From contig CANOMQ010000005.1 of assembly GCA_947567595.1 (NCBI GenBank), positions 62,001-126,000 on the forward strand: 64,000 bases of DNA, given 5' to 3'. The DNA is from an uncultured Lachnospiraceae bacterium (GTDB lineage: Bacteria > Bacillota > Clostridia > Lachnospirales > Lachnospiraceae). Below the pieces are notes generated by a model. That model saw only the letters and a program-made list of their open reading frames with translations, ran no database searches and was not told the origin of the DNA. Numbering within the stretch: position 1 is the stretch's first letter; the number at the start of each line of letters is the position of its first letter. Below are positions 36,074 to 45,552 of this stretch, in pieces. Made by a program: the position numbers and the translations under genes.

Positions 36074-37735
36074 ATGGTAGTAAAACACAATCTTCAGGCA
36101 ATGAATGCGAACAGGATGCTTAGTCTGAACACGAAGGCAAACGCAAGCTCGACAGAGAAGCTGTCAAGCGGTTACAGGGTAAACCGTGCGGCAGATGATG
36201 CGGCAGGACTTGCGATTTCGGAGAAGATGAGAAAGCAGATCAGGGGTCTCACACAGGCTTCCAGCAACGCGGAGGACGGTATCAGTGCAGTGCAGACGGC
36301 AGAAGGCGCACTTGGGGAAGTACAGGATATGCTTCAGAGAATGAATGAGCTTTGCGTACAGGCAGCAAACGGCACAAATTCTTTGACGGACCGTCAGTAT
36401 ATTCAGGATGAGATTGACCAGCTTGTAACGGAGATTGACCGCGTTTCAGAGACGACAAAGTTTAATGAGCTCTATCTTTTGAAGGGCGACGAGGAAGCGG
36501 AGAAGCAGTTTGCCCATACGTATAATTATATTACGGATGACGAGGTGGTTGATGCATCAAAATCGTTGGCTACAAATAAAGAGAACAATAATGTTAAAGT
36601 AAAATATGACGGTACGGAAAATGTATATGTCGTATCGACCGCAATAAAGACTTCCAATGCAAGCAGCCCGATGAGTGCAGACGTGATTACGAAAGGCAGC
36701 GATTATTCGGCATACCTTAGTGCTGCAACGAAAGTAGGAGAAAGCTCTTCCGTAACAGCAGTTGGATTTAAGACAGATCACGTGGCATTCAAGAATACGG
36801 AGCTTGATCCGGATCGTGCTAATAGTGGTTTGGAAGTGGATGATAAGGGAAAGCTGTTCCATGCTGATAAAGATACATACATCTATGATACAGATACAAA
36901 AAATATTATCCATTTGGCGGCAACGGAGGATTTGTCAAAATACATTCAGTTAAATGCAGATCAAACATGTACCGTAAAAGACCGCTACAGACTGCTTCAG
37001 GTAGCGGATGGCAATACAACGGTACCGGCTGATGATACATTGGGTGAGAAAATTACCGGCGACAAAGTGCTTACAAATAAAGATTTCGTGGGTTCTAAGA
37101 CAGAGCGGAAGCTCTATGATGCGGACGGAAAGCTTGTAGCGGGCATGGCGCTTTATAAGTATTTTGATGAGGACGGAAAATATAAAGGCGGATTATTCAG
37201 CGATGAACAGGCAACAAAGCAAGTGACCTATGGCGATGACCCTGTTAAGGATATTAATGATAAGACAAAGGTTCAATTTTATGTCGGTGACCTTACAGAG
37301 AAGATTACAGCCGCATTGGAATTTTCGGTTCATGCAGGCGCTGATTCCGACCTTGAAAATAAGATTGGTTTGAAGATTGATACAATGTCAGCAGCCGGAG
37401 TCGGCGTAAAGAAGCTCCACAGCGATAAAATCGGTATTGTTGATGAGACAGGCGACAATGCTACGGCGGCAATTGACGTTGTTGCAGAGGCATTGCAGGT
37501 TGTATCCACACAGCGTTCTGTTCTCGGTGCAATCCAGAACCGCTTAGAGCACACTATCAAGAACTTGGACAATGTTGTCGAGAACACGACATCAGCAGAG
37601 TCGAACATCCGTGATACCGACATGGCGGAAGAGATGGTTTCATACTCAAACAACAACGTACTCTTACAGGCAGGCCAGTCAATGCTCGCACAGGCAAATC
37701 AGGCAAATCAGGGCGTACTTTCACTGCTTGGCTAA
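36074..37735 (+). CDS. Flagellin (intact)
   Basis: 553 aa filament protein. The D0-D1 start is [20 protein letters not shown] with [20 protein letters not shown], and D1 runs to [15 protein letters not shown] at about residue 140. The middle (about 145-415) is the variable, surface-exposed part. The D1-D0 end contains [40 protein letters not shown] and [19 protein letters not shown] precedes the ATG. It is a single-gene unit between a sigma-28 promoter and a terminator, and one of only two undamaged flagellin genes here. Confidence 0.95.
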   Translation: MVVKHNLQAMNANRMLSLNTKANASSTEKLSSGYRVNRAADDAAGLAISEKMRKQIRGLTQASSNAEDGISAVQTAEGALGEVQDMLQRMNELCVQAANGTNSLTDRQYIQDEIDQLVTEIDRVSETTKFNELYLLKGDEEAEKQFAHTYNYITDDEVVDASKSLATNKENNNVKVKYDGTENVYVVSTAIKTSNASSPMSADVITKGSDYSAYLSAATKVGESSSVTAVGFKTDHVAFKNTELDPDRANSGLEVDDKGKLFHADKDTYIYDTDTKNIIHLAATEDLSKYIQLNADQTCTVKDRYRLLQVADGNTTVPADDTLGEKITGDKVLTNKDFVGSKTERKLYDADGKLVAGMALYKYFDEDGKYKGGLFSDEQATKQVTYGDDPVKDINDKTKVQFYVGDLTEKITAALEFSVHAGADSDLENKIGLKIDTMSAAGVGVKKLHSDKIGIVDETGDNATAAIDVVAEALQVVSTQRSVLGAIQNRLEHTIKNLDNVVENTTSAESNIRDTDMAEEMVSYSNNNVLLQAGQSMLAQANQANQGVLSLLG

Positions 37736-37766
37736 TTGTAAGACAAATACAACACAATATCAATAT

Positions 37767-37800
37767 AAAATGCAGAGGCATGAAAATGTCTCTGCATTTT
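37767..37800 (+). terminator. Terminator after flagellin 3
   Basis: AAAATGCAGAGGCAT pairs with ATGTCTCTGCATTTT with one G-U pair and a GAAA loop. The A-run and T-run make it useful from both sides; the AAA ATPase gene converges on it. Confidence 0.85.
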
Positions 37801-37844
37801 ATATTTCTTAATCATCTTTAAGCTTCATAATGTCCTTTGCATGA

Positions 37845-39437
37845 TTACACAACCGCTTCAACAATCGTTTTCGTCCCGACCTGAATTTCTTTTACTCCTG
37901 TGACCTTATTCTTATTAAAATTAAAACTTAGCATATACCCCTTATCCTTATGATAATAATCCAAATAATCCGTGAGCTGCTCCTCACCCCGTTCGTTATA
38001 TTCGCTGCCATGCCAGATTTTAAGTTCAATGATAAACTGCTCCCCGAGGTAATCCACAATCACATCCGTCCGCCGCGCGTCCCGTGTCTGCGCCTCAAGA
38101 TAATAATTTCCGGTTCCGTTGATAATCGGTTTCAGATAAAGCAGGAAAAATTTGCGTCCGAACTTTTCGATAAAATTCGCGTCCCGTTCACTGTAAATTT
38201 CCTCAAAATATTCCACAAACTTTTTCAAAACCAAATCCATGTCAAGCCGGTTGTTTTTGATAAACTGAATCCGGTCGCTCTCACCCTTGGAGAACACCTC
38301 GCTGGTAATTGCTTCCTTCGCCATAAACATATTTAACAGGCACATCTCAAACATCCGGTTTGCAATGGCAACATGACCATTTTCTTCCTTTAAAAAGCCA
38401 AACATCACACCAAGATTGATGGATTTTTCCACTGGACTATACGGTATCCGCTTTCCGCAGTATAGAATATCTTCCACGATTTTGTACAAATCAGGGTACG
38501 TGTCAAGCTGTTTTGCCATACTTTCGAATAAAAGAGGATTTTCCTTTAAAATCATGGATACTGCTTGTTCCACACCTTTTTGGGACCACGCGGCTTTTGG
38601 GGAATCAAATCCGTCACTTCCAATAATCTTCTCGTCAATGCGCTTGCATATCATGGATACAAGCACAGGATAGCCCGCCGTATAAGCATAAATTTCTTTT
38701 GCAACAGCGGGTATTTCCATCTCTGTCTGATGATCCGATTCATATTCTTTCAGCATTTCTGAAATCTGTGCTGCTGAAAAATTCATGTTAATATCAAAAT
38801 CAGCCGCAATATTCCATGGACTATTGTATTGATGCTCCGACTCAGGACGCAGCTTTAACTTTAAGTTTTTAATGCTGTACACTCCTGCAAGGACTACGGA
38901 TTGGAAAATTGGTACTCTGTCCCGGTTCAGGTAGTAACTGCGAAGCTGTGCCAAAAAGTCAATAAAAACCTGATTGTTGCCTGCACTATCCACTTCATCA
39001 ATTATTAGTACGATTGGACGGGAGCTATTTGCGCACAGCTCGCTCAGACATTCAAGTAAATCATTCATTCCAGCGTTTGGACTGCTATTTGCAAAATCTA
39101 AAAGTATTTTCCGTAAATTTTCCTTATCGGTAGCTGCGACATAACGAAGTGCTGCAAGCAATTTTTTGACAAAAACACACACAAATGTCGGTCCATCTGA
39201 AAAATCTTCCGTACCAATCTGCCGGAAATCAAGTGACAAAACGATATAATCCTCTTTTAAATATTTTTCCAATTCAAACAGCGTCGTCGTCTTCCCATAC
39301 TGCCGCCCTCGGTTAATTACAAAATAACTGCCATACTCAATATAATCTTCCTTAATCTTTTTTAACCTGTCATCCAAACGGACCATATAATGTCTCTGCG
39401 GGCTGCACGTGCCCGTTATATTAAATCTGCGTTTCAC
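37845..39437 (-). CDS. AAA-like ATPase with C-terminal PD-(D/E)XK nuclease-like domain
   Basis: 530 aa. Walker A NRGRQYGKTTT near residue 45 and Walker B PIVLIIDEVDSA near 145 show an AAA-like ATPase. The C-terminal part has DVIVDYLGEQFIIELKIWHG, the D-x-ELK core of PD-(D/E)XK nucleases (PDDEXK_9-type proteins share this plan). Starts at GTG 39437 with GGAGG upstream. It is the only gene pointing left within the flagellin array proper, and it separates flagellins 3 and 4. Such proteins are often multi-copy and scattered in gut Firmicutes and Bacteroidetes; role unknown, possibly DNA handling or defence. No insertion-sequence ends were seen. Confidence 0.8.
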   Translation of the reverse strand: MKRRFNITGTCSPQRHYMVRLDDRLKKIKEDYIEYGSYFVINRGRQYGKTTTLFELEKYLKEDYIVLSLDFRQIGTEDFSDGPTFVCVFVKKLLAALRYVAATDKENLRKILLDFANSSPNAGMNDLLECLSELCANSSRPIVLIIDEVDSAGNNQVFIDFLAQLRSYYLNRDRVPIFQSVVLAGVYSIKNLKLKLRPESEHQYNSPWNIAADFDINMNFSAAQISEMLKEYESDHQTEMEIPAVAKEIYAYTAGYPVLVSMICKRIDEKIIGSDGFDSPKAAWSQKGVEQAVSMILKENPLLFESMAKQLDTYPDLYKIVEDILYCGKRIPYSPVEKSINLGVMFGFLKEENGHVAIANRMFEMCLLNMFMAKEAITSEVFSKGESDRIQFIKNNRLDMDLVLKKFVEYFEEIYSERDANFIEKFGRKFFLLYLKPIINGTGNYYLEAQTRDARRTDVIVDYLGEQFIIELKIWHGSEYNERGEEQLTDYLDYYHKDKGYMLSFNFNKNKVTGVKEIQVGTKTIVEAVV

Positions 39438-39863
39438 GGTAATCCTCCATTCCTGCCATCGTCTTAGTATGCCTATTTACAATACTTTCACCCTTATTCT
39501 AACATTGTCCGCTGGGTGTGTAAATAAAAGAAATTGCAAAAACATAATCAAGCAACATAAAATAAAAATGCATGAGTGCATAAAAAACGCCTGCATTTTT
39601 ATGTATACAGGCACATAAGCTAACACAATGAAAAGGAAGGAAAAAGAATTGGAAATGACTATAAATTATGTAAAATTCCGTTAATTTACAGAATAAAACA
39701 TAAAATATTAACAAAATATCAGAAAATATATAAAGTTGTGCGAAAATATACCGATATAATTATTGAATAAATCAAAACTACTTTCATAAAAATACGGGGG
39801 AAAGTAAAAGTTTATAATTAAAATGTAAGGGACGAAAGGAGGAAGCGCCGGGAGGGAGCCGGC
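39438..39863 (+). other. Intergenic region between AAA ATPase and flagellin 4
   Basis: 426 bases without a gene. It holds a weak hairpin at 39564-39600 (AAAAATGCA with TGCATTTTT, 19-base loop), possibly a terminator left from earlier gene order, then the sigma-28 promoter at 39731, a small stem TACTTTC/GAAAGTA near 39780-39805, and the start-site hairpin at 39845. Nothing else was recognised. Confidence 0.6.
39731..39757 (+). promoter_or_regulatory. Sigma-28 promoter of flagellin locus 4
   Basis: TAAA at 39731, 15 bases, ACCGATAT ending at 39757; near-perfect match to the consensus. The leader is about 100 bases long. Confidence 0.85.
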
Positions 39864-39865
39864 GT
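39845..39865 (+). promoter_or_regulatory. GC-rich hairpin presenting the ribosome binding site of flagellin 4
   Basis: CGCCGG at 39846-39851 and CCGGCG at 39859-39864 pair around the loop GAGGGAG, which contains the GGAGGG-type ribosome binding site; the GTG start begins on the last stem base. GGGA in a stable loop also fits CsrA binding. A second AAGGAGG lies at 39836. Confidence 0.6.
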
Positions 39866-41477
39866 GGAAAAAGGTATGGTAGTACAACACAATATGCAGG
39901 CGATGAACGCCAACAGAATGTTAGGAATTACAACAGGTCAGGCAACACACGCTACAGAAAAGCTTTCATCAGGTTACAAGATTAACCGTGCGGCGGATAA
40001 CGCGGCAGGACTTGCGATTTCCGAGAAGATGAGAAAGCAGATCAGAGGTCTGACACAGGCTTCGACAAACGCAGAGGACGGTGTATCCTGCGTGCAGACA
40101 GCAGAAGGTGCGCTGGCAGAAATTCAGGATATGCTTCAGAGAATGAACGAGCTTTGCGTACAGGCAGCAAACGGAACAAACTCACAGACAGACCGCCAGT
40201 ACATTCAGGACGAGATTGATGAGCTGATCGTGGAAATTGACCGTATTTCAGAGACAACGAAGTTCAACGAGCTTTACCTCTTAAAGGGAGATGCGGAGAA
40301 CAAGGGATATACCAACAAGTATGTGGAGAATTATCTCGTGCTTCCGACAGCAAACACATTGACATCAGCAAGCATCGGCTCGCCGAAATACAAGTTTAAC
40401 TACATAGGCGATGCGAATGTATATGTAACAAGCAGCTCGGTTTTAAAATCAAACGTAAACCAGCCGGGTTCTGCATTTGTTATCAGACATGGAGATGACA
40501 TGACGCAGTATTTGAAACCCGAAGCAGACAACGTAGCTCATGCAGTAACCTATCCGGCAGGCATCAATACGGCATCTTATGCAGCATTTACAAATGCGAA
40601 TTTGGATCCTGCGACCATGATTGAAAAGGATAATAACGGGGCAGACATTGCCGCAGAAGAAATGTTTATATTTGATACGGAGACGGAAGTCATTTACCGT
40701 TTGGTGAAAGGCGATGCGCTTGCGGAATATCTGAATGATGACAAGCAGATGGAGGACAGATACAGATATGTTAAGAAATATGAACTGCCTACTGATGATA
40801 CGGTTGAAAAGGATCTCGAAATTGACCGTTCAAGAGCAGTCCTTTACGATGCAGATGGTAACGCAGTATCCGGCGTGGCATTAAATTCATATTTTGACAA
40901 GAACGGAAACTACACAGGCGGACTCTTCCTGACATCACAGGCAAGGGTAGACGATGCAGTCATGTCAGCAGAGGATGCGAAAGATAAAGGTTTACCAGAC
41001 AAGTACAGCATTGATTACTGGATTTCTCAGGTATCCACAAAGGTTCCGAGAGAACTGGAGTTTGACCTTCATGTAGGTTCTGACAGTAACCTTGAAAACA
41101 AGATTACGACAACAATCGAAACGATTTCCGCTGCAGGTATCGGAATTGACAAGCTCCATAGCAAGAGTGTAGGTATCGTAGACGTAAACGGAGCAAACGC
41201 AACATCCGCAGTTGATGTCGTAGGAGAGTCCTTAGTTCAAGTATCAAGACAGCGTTCTGCTCTCGGTGCCGTACAGAACCGTTTGGAGCACACCATCAAG
41301 AACTTAGACAACGTTGTTGAGAACACGACAGAGGCAGAAGCAACCATCCGTGATACAGACATGGCAGAGGAAATGGTAAAATATTCAAATCTTCAGATTT
41401 TGCAGCAGGCAGGGCAGTCAATGCTCGCACAGGCGAACCAGTCAAATCAGGGTGTAATGACATTGTTAAACGGCTAA
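39864..41477 (+). CDS. Flagellin (intact)
   Basis: 537 aa from GTG 39864 (MEKGMVVQHN) or 533 from ATG 39876, which would match the usual flagellin start; the ribosome binding site position favours GTG but is unusual. D0-D1: [40 protein letters not shown], ending [15 protein letters not shown]. The middle (about 145-400) is variable. The end has [40 protein letters not shown] and NQSNQGVMTLLNG. It is closest to flagellin 3 in overall plan. A terminator and the sigma-28-driven fucosyltransferase-like gene follow. Confidence 0.94.
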   Translation: MEKGMVVQHNMQAMNANRMLGITTGQATHATEKLSSGYKINRAADNAAGLAISEKMRKQIRGLTQASTNAEDGVSCVQTAEGALAEIQDMLQRMNELCVQAANGTNSQTDRQYIQDEIDELIVEIDRISETTKFNELYLLKGDAENKGYTNKYVENYLVLPTANTLTSASIGSPKYKFNYIGDANVYVTSSSVLKSNVNQPGSAFVIRHGDDMTQYLKPEADNVAHAVTYPAGINTASYAAFTNANLDPATMIEKDNNGADIAAEEMFIFDTETEVIYRLVKGDALAEYLNDDKQMEDRYRYVKKYELPTDDTVEKDLEIDRSRAVLYDADGNAVSGVALNSYFDKNGNYTGGLFLTSQARVDDAVMSAEDAKDKGLPDKYSIDYWISQVSTKVPRELEFDLHVGSDSNLENKITTTIETISAAGIGIDKLHSKSVGIVDVNGANATSAVDVVGESLVQVSRQRSALGAVQNRLEHTIKNLDNVVENTTEAEATIRDTDMAEEMVKYSNLQILQQAGQSMLAQANQSNQGVMTLLNG

Positions 41478-41493
41478 TCATACATAATTTCAT

Positions 41494-41533
41494 AAAAAAG
41501 CGCCAATCACGTCCAGCGTGGCTGGCGCTTTTC
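41494..41533 (+). terminator. Terminator after flagellin 4
   Basis: AAAAGCGCCA pairs with TGGCGCTTTT over a 16-base loop that itself can form ACG/CGT pairs; a T-run follows. Confidence 0.85.
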
Positions 41534-41561
41534 TAAATAAAATCGTATGTTACGCCGATAT
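41534..41561 (+). promoter_or_regulatory. Sigma-28 promoter of two glycosyltransferase genes
   Basis: TAAA at 41534, 16 bases, GCCGATAT ending at 41561, an exact -10 consensus. It begins right after the flagellin 4 terminator and points at the GT11-like and GT2 genes. Confidence 0.8.
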
Positions 41562-41609
41562 ATAAAACGGTGTTGCCATATCAATGCAAATGAGAGGGGA
41601 AATTTAAAA

Positions 41610-42500
41610 ATGCTGAAAATAGAATTTTTAAACGGAGGCCTTGCAAATCAGGCGTTCCAGTATATTTTTGCAAGACATTTTGAACTTTCCCACCCCGGTG
41701 AAATCATGTATATGGACGATTCATATTTTGCGCTCAATACGGTTCACAATGGTTATGAGCTGGAAAAGGTATTCGGAATAAAACCGCATATGCTCAGCGA
41801 AGCGTTTGACACAGATGTTTGGGAATACATGCTTTCCATGAGAAAAGATGGTTTCAGCATACCGCAGATGTTAAAAGATAGCGGTATCGATATTGATATG
41901 ATTACAGAGTACGGAAACGGATTTGAAGAGTATAATCCTTTTGACGGAAACATCTATTTAGGGAAAACAAGAATGTATGACCCACAGGTGCAGGAGTTTG
42001 AGCGCAATACCTATTTTCACGGGTACTGGTTAAACTGTGGCTGGTTTAAAAAATTCAGGAAACAGTTTTTGGAGGAATTTACATTTCCAAAACTGACAGA
42101 TGGCGCAAACAGACGGTTAATGGACAGGATACTGAATGAAAAATCGGTATCCATCCACATACGCAGAGGAGATTATGTTGACAGAAATGCGGCATATGAG
42201 GCGGAAGTATATGAAAAAATGATCACCTCCTATATGGAACACTGCAACGGTAATGCCGTTTTGTATGTATTTTCTGATGATATGGCATGGTGCAGGAAAA
42301 ACAGGGAAAGTATGGCTTTGGACAAGTTCCGTGACGTGGTTTTTGTGGAAGGGAATACAGGCTCGGACAGCTATATTGATATGCAGCTTATGAGCAATTG
42401 TGAGGACATGATTGTAGGGAACAGTGCATTTGTCTTTCTCGCTGCCTTGCTGAACAGGAGAAAGCGTGTCGTAATCAATTTTTCTGATAGGGAGATTTAA
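41610..42500 (+). CDS. GT11-like glycosyltransferase (alpha-1,2-fucosyltransferase family)
   Basis: 296 aa. ATG 41610 is chosen (MLKIEFLNGGLANQAFQYIF, a typical GT11 start) with GAGAGGGGA 9 bases upstream; a longer reading from 41547 lacks a site. VSIHIRRGDYV near residue 180 is the HxRRGDY donor-binding motif of the family, and SNCEDMIVGNSAFVFLAALL matches the C-terminal motif. Members mostly transfer fucose from GDP-fucose. Under a sigma-28 promoter inside the flagellin array, a role in flagellin glycan synthesis is likely. The GT2 gene follows 57 bases later. Confidence 0.85.
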   Translation: MLKIEFLNGGLANQAFQYIFARHFELSHPGEIMYMDDSYFALNTVHNGYELEKVFGIKPHMLSEAFDTDVWEYMLSMRKDGFSIPQMLKDSGIDIDMITEYGNGFEEYNPFDGNIYLGKTRMYDPQVQEFERNTYFHGYWLNCGWFKKFRKQFLEEFTFPKLTDGANRRLMDRILNEKSVSIHIRRGDYVDRNAAYEAEVYEKMITSYMEHCNGNAVLYVFSDDMAWCRKNRESMALDKFRDVVFVEGNTGSDSYIDMQLMSNCEDMIVGNSAFVFLAALLNRRKRVVINFSDREI

Positions 42501-42557
42501 GGAGAAGGCATTCGAAATAAAGGATAGAAAGCTTAATGAATTATAAGGAGGACAACT

Positions 42558-43625
42558 ATGTCAAAGATACCAATTTCAGTATGTATTATAGCAAAAAATG
42601 AGGAAAAATATATTGAGGGATGCTTACAGCATTTAAAACCCTTCGGATTTGAGATTATTGTGACAGATACAGGTTCAACTGACCGTACGAAAGAAATCGC
42701 AGAAAAATATGCAGACAAGGTTGTTGATTTTGAATGGATTGATGACTTTGCGGCAGCAAGAAATTTCTGCGCAGAGCATGCGACAAACAATTGGATTTTG
42801 GCGCTTGACTGTGACGAATACATGAATACCTTCGATTATAAGAATATCCGTATTCTGACGCAGAAGCTGCCAAGATGTGTGGGAAGATTTCCGCTGAAAA
42901 ATCTGGTTATGGGAAATGACGGGGTACAGCGGTATTCCGTTGATGATGTTACAAGATTTTATAATAAGAAGCGTTTCTTTTGGATCAATCCGATTCACGA
43001 GCAGCTTGTTTTTATAGACGACCCCACGAACATTACGTTTCCCTGTTTTGACATGCCAACGGAGATTATTCACCACGGCTATAATATTTCGGGTGATGAG
43101 ATGGCGGAAAAGCAGCTTAGGAACTTAAGGCTGCTTGGAAAACAGCTCGAAAAAAACCCGGAAGATGCTTATACATGGTTTCAGATAGGGCAGTCGCAGT
43201 TCGTGCTGATGAATTATGACAGGGCAGTTTCCGCATATGAGATGGCGCTTTCTTTGGAGTCAAATGCCGAACGGTATTTTGTGGAAATCCTGATAGAGTC
43301 GTTGAGCAAGGCGTATCTCCATGTCCATAGGGAGCAGGACGCAGTCAATGTATTGCTGAAGTATGCGGATAAGTTTAAAACAGCAAAATACACGTATGCC
43401 CTTGCGGGAGCTTATTATGAAAATCATCAGACACTGCAGGCACTGATGGCATTTATTAAGGCAACGTCAATGAAGGACAGGGATACACTGGGCGAAAGCC
43501 TGTTTGTGTGCTACAATAACATCATTGCCATATACCGGGAGATGGGCGAGAACGAAATGGCTGATATGTATATGGACTTGTATGAAAAAAGCAGACAGGA
43601 GAGGGATCGCGTACTCAATTCCTGA
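42558..43625 (+). CDS. GT2 glycosyltransferase with TPR repeats, likely flagellin-modifying
   Basis: 355 aa, close relative of the gene at 32741. Starts ISVCIIAKNEEKYIEGCLQH with VTDTGSTDRTKEIAEKYADK and ALDCDEYMNT, then INPIHEQLVFIDDP. The C-terminal half carries TPR-like helices: DAYTWFQIGQSQFVLMNYDR, AVSAYEMALSLESN and a final ENEMADMYMDLYEKS. AAGGAGG precedes ATG 42558. It follows the GT11-like gene under the same sigma-28 promoter and ends before the leader of flagellin 5. Confidence 0.87.
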   Translation: MSKIPISVCIIAKNEEKYIEGCLQHLKPFGFEIIVTDTGSTDRTKEIAEKYADKVVDFEWIDDFAAARNFCAEHATNNWILALDCDEYMNTFDYKNIRILTQKLPRCVGRFPLKNLVMGNDGVQRYSVDDVTRFYNKKRFFWINPIHEQLVFIDDPTNITFPCFDMPTEIIHHGYNISGDEMAEKQLRNLRLLGKQLEKNPEDAYTWFQIGQSQFVLMNYDRAVSAYEMALSLESNAERYFVEILIESLSKAYLHVHREQDAVNVLLKYADKFKTAKYTYALAGAYYENHQTLQALMAFIKATSMKDRDTLGESLFVCYNNIIAIYREMGENEMADMYMDLYEKSRQERDRVLNS

Positions 43626-43659
43626 CAAATGAAAATTAAAAAAATTTTGTGAAAAGGTA

Positions 43660-43687
43660 TAAAGTATTTTAAAGACCGGTTCGATAT
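43660..43687 (+). promoter_or_regulatory. Sigma-28 promoter of flagellin locus 5
   Basis: TAAA at 43660, 16 bases, TTCGATAT ending at 43687. The -10 has one core change (TCGATAT for CCGATAT). A leader of about 245 bases follows. Confidence 0.7.
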
Positions 43688-43729
43688 ATAATGCAGAAAG
43701 AAAATTAATTATTTTCAGATAATAACTGT

Positions 43730-43930
43730 TTCAGTCGGTTGGGTTTGGGCGCGCCACCCGGTAGAGCCGACTGAAGCGGATATTATAAATGGATTGGCTA
43801 ATATATTAATCAATCTGATTAAACCGGAAACAGAGTTCACTGTTTCCAAAAGCTGGCAACAGCTTTCTACAACTAAATAAAGAACAAAAAGGTGGAAGAA
43901 AGGATTCTTCTACGACAATCACAAGGAGGT
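43730..43930 (+). promoter_or_regulatory. Structured flagellin leader with two CsrA-like sites
   Basis: Four hairpins: TTCAGTCGG/CCGACTGAA (43730-43775), GGAAACAG/CTGTTTCC (43826-43847), AAAGCTG-GCAA-CAGCTTT (43849-43866) and GAAGAA-AGGA-TTCTTC (43895-43910). The last shows GGA in its loop. 23 bases on, ACAAGGAGGT (43921-43930), which is both the ribosome binding site and a match to the CsrA consensus ACARGGANGU, holds a second GGA. This is the two-site plan known from the Bacillus hag leader. The upstream stems may stabilise the mRNA. Confidence 0.7.
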
Positions 43931-43936
43931 ATTATT

Positions 43937-45436
43937 ATGGTAGTACAGCACAATTTACAGGCAATGAACTCTAACAGAATGTTAGGAATTACACAGGCAG
44001 CAGCAAAGAAGTCTACAGAGAAGTTATCTTCAGGTTATAAGATTAACCGTGCGGCAGATAACGCAGCAGGTCTTGCGATTTCTGAAAAAATGAGAAAGCA
44101 GATCAGAGGTCTTACACAGGCATCTGCAAACGCTGAGGACGGCATCAGCTCTGTACAGACAGCATAAGGTGCGTTGACGGAAGTACATGATATGCTTCAG
44201 AGAATGAATGAGTTAGCAATCCAGTCAGCAAACGGCACAAACTCAGAAGACGACCGTTCATACATCCAGGACGAGATTGATCAGTTGACACAGGAAATCG
44301 ACCGTGTTGCTGAGACAACCAAGTTCAATGAGACATATCTCTTAAAGGGTGACACAAAGAACGTTGACGCTATGAAGTATACTTATACTTATAAGTCAGT
44401 TGATGCAAATACGGCTGTAACGGCATCTGCTCAGGTAGTAGCAGCATCTTACACGGCTACAGGTATGTCAGTAAGTATTTCATTTGCAGAGTGCAATGGT
44501 ACAAAGGTTACATCTGCTGATTCTAACAACCTTGCAAAGGCAATCAGAGATCAGGGATTCACAATCAGTACAGCAACCATGGACGGAAAGGTTGTATTCG
44601 CACTTGAGCTGAACGGCAGTGACGCGAAGTCAAACTATCACGTAGTGGCAGTAAGCATGGGTGCAGGTACATTCAAGATCCAGAATGCGAATGGTCAGAC
44701 AGTTGCATCTGTAACAGTAACAAAGGCAACTTCTTCGATGACATTTGCGGCAGGTTTATCACAGGTTGTTACAGCTTACTCTGTATCAGCAGCTTATGCT
44801 AAGGGTGATGTATATGCGCTTTATGATGCTGATGGAAACCGTATTGCGGCGAATAAGCTGGATACATATTTCACGGCAGGCGGCGCTACAACAGCAGGCG
44901 GAAAGGCAGTTACGATTTCTGCAAACTCTGGTGTGCCTAAGGTATATGATGCACTTGGAAAAGAGATTTCAGCAGTAAGCGTTGCTAAGGATCTTAAGAT
45001 GGTATCAGCAGTTAAGGATCAGACTGCAGACTTGAAGATGAGCTTCCACGTAGGTGCTGATGGTACGTCTAACAACAAGATTAACATCAATCTCCAGTCT
45101 ATGTCAGCTAAGAGTCTTGGTGTAAATGGCTTGAAGGTTAACGGTGCAAACGGTACAAAGGCTACAGATGCGATCGAGACAATTGCTGCAGCTATCAAGA
45201 AGGTTTCTACACAGAGATCTGCTCTCGGTGCTGTTCAGAACAGATTAGAGCACACAATCAACAACTTGGATAACATTGTTGAGAACACGACAGCAGCTGA
45301 GTCAGCTATCCGTGATACAGATATGGCTACAGAGATGGTTAAGTACTCTAACGCGAACATCCTTTCACAGGCAGGTCAGTCTATGCTTGCACAGTCTAAC
45401 CAGTCTAACCAGGGCGTACTTTCTATCTTAGGATAA
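43937..45436 (+). pseudogene. Flagellin, probably the main filament gene, with one in-frame TAA
   Basis: ATG 43937 sits 6 bases after AAGGAGGT. The frame reads MVVQHNLQAMNSNRMLGITQ, EKLSSGYKINRAADNAAGLA and GISSVQTA, then TAA at 44165-44167 where all relatives have GAA, and then continues [20 protein letters not shown] to a perfect C-terminal end NQSNQGVLSILG. Without the stop it would be 499 aa. Codon choice (many GCT, TCT, AAG) is like the ribosomal genes in this window and suggests very high expression, unlike the other flagellins. The stop leaves a 76-residue fragment; a single G-to-T change, a sequencing error or recoding would each explain it. Confidence 0.75.
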
Positions 45437-45552
45437 TTGAAATAAATTATTTGAAAGTTAGTTAGATAGCGTATGAAAGAGGCTGAACCAATCAGCTAAT
45501 ATGTCCAAACAGTTTATAAGATGTTAGAGATTCGTTTCTACCATTATAATGG

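Noticed and set aside
37745-39610. Insertion sequence ends around the AAA ATPase gene
   Set aside because: The similar TGCA-containing hairpins on each side are terminator-like, not matching inverted repeats with target duplications.
43748-43755. GGCGCGCC in an AT-rich leader
   Set aside because: Part of the loop of the first leader hairpin; a single 8-base palindrome is not evidence of an insertion or cloning scar.
43687-43930. Cyclic-di-GMP riboswitch in the flagellin 5 leader
   Set aside because: None of the conserved core bases of either known class could be found; only simple hairpins.
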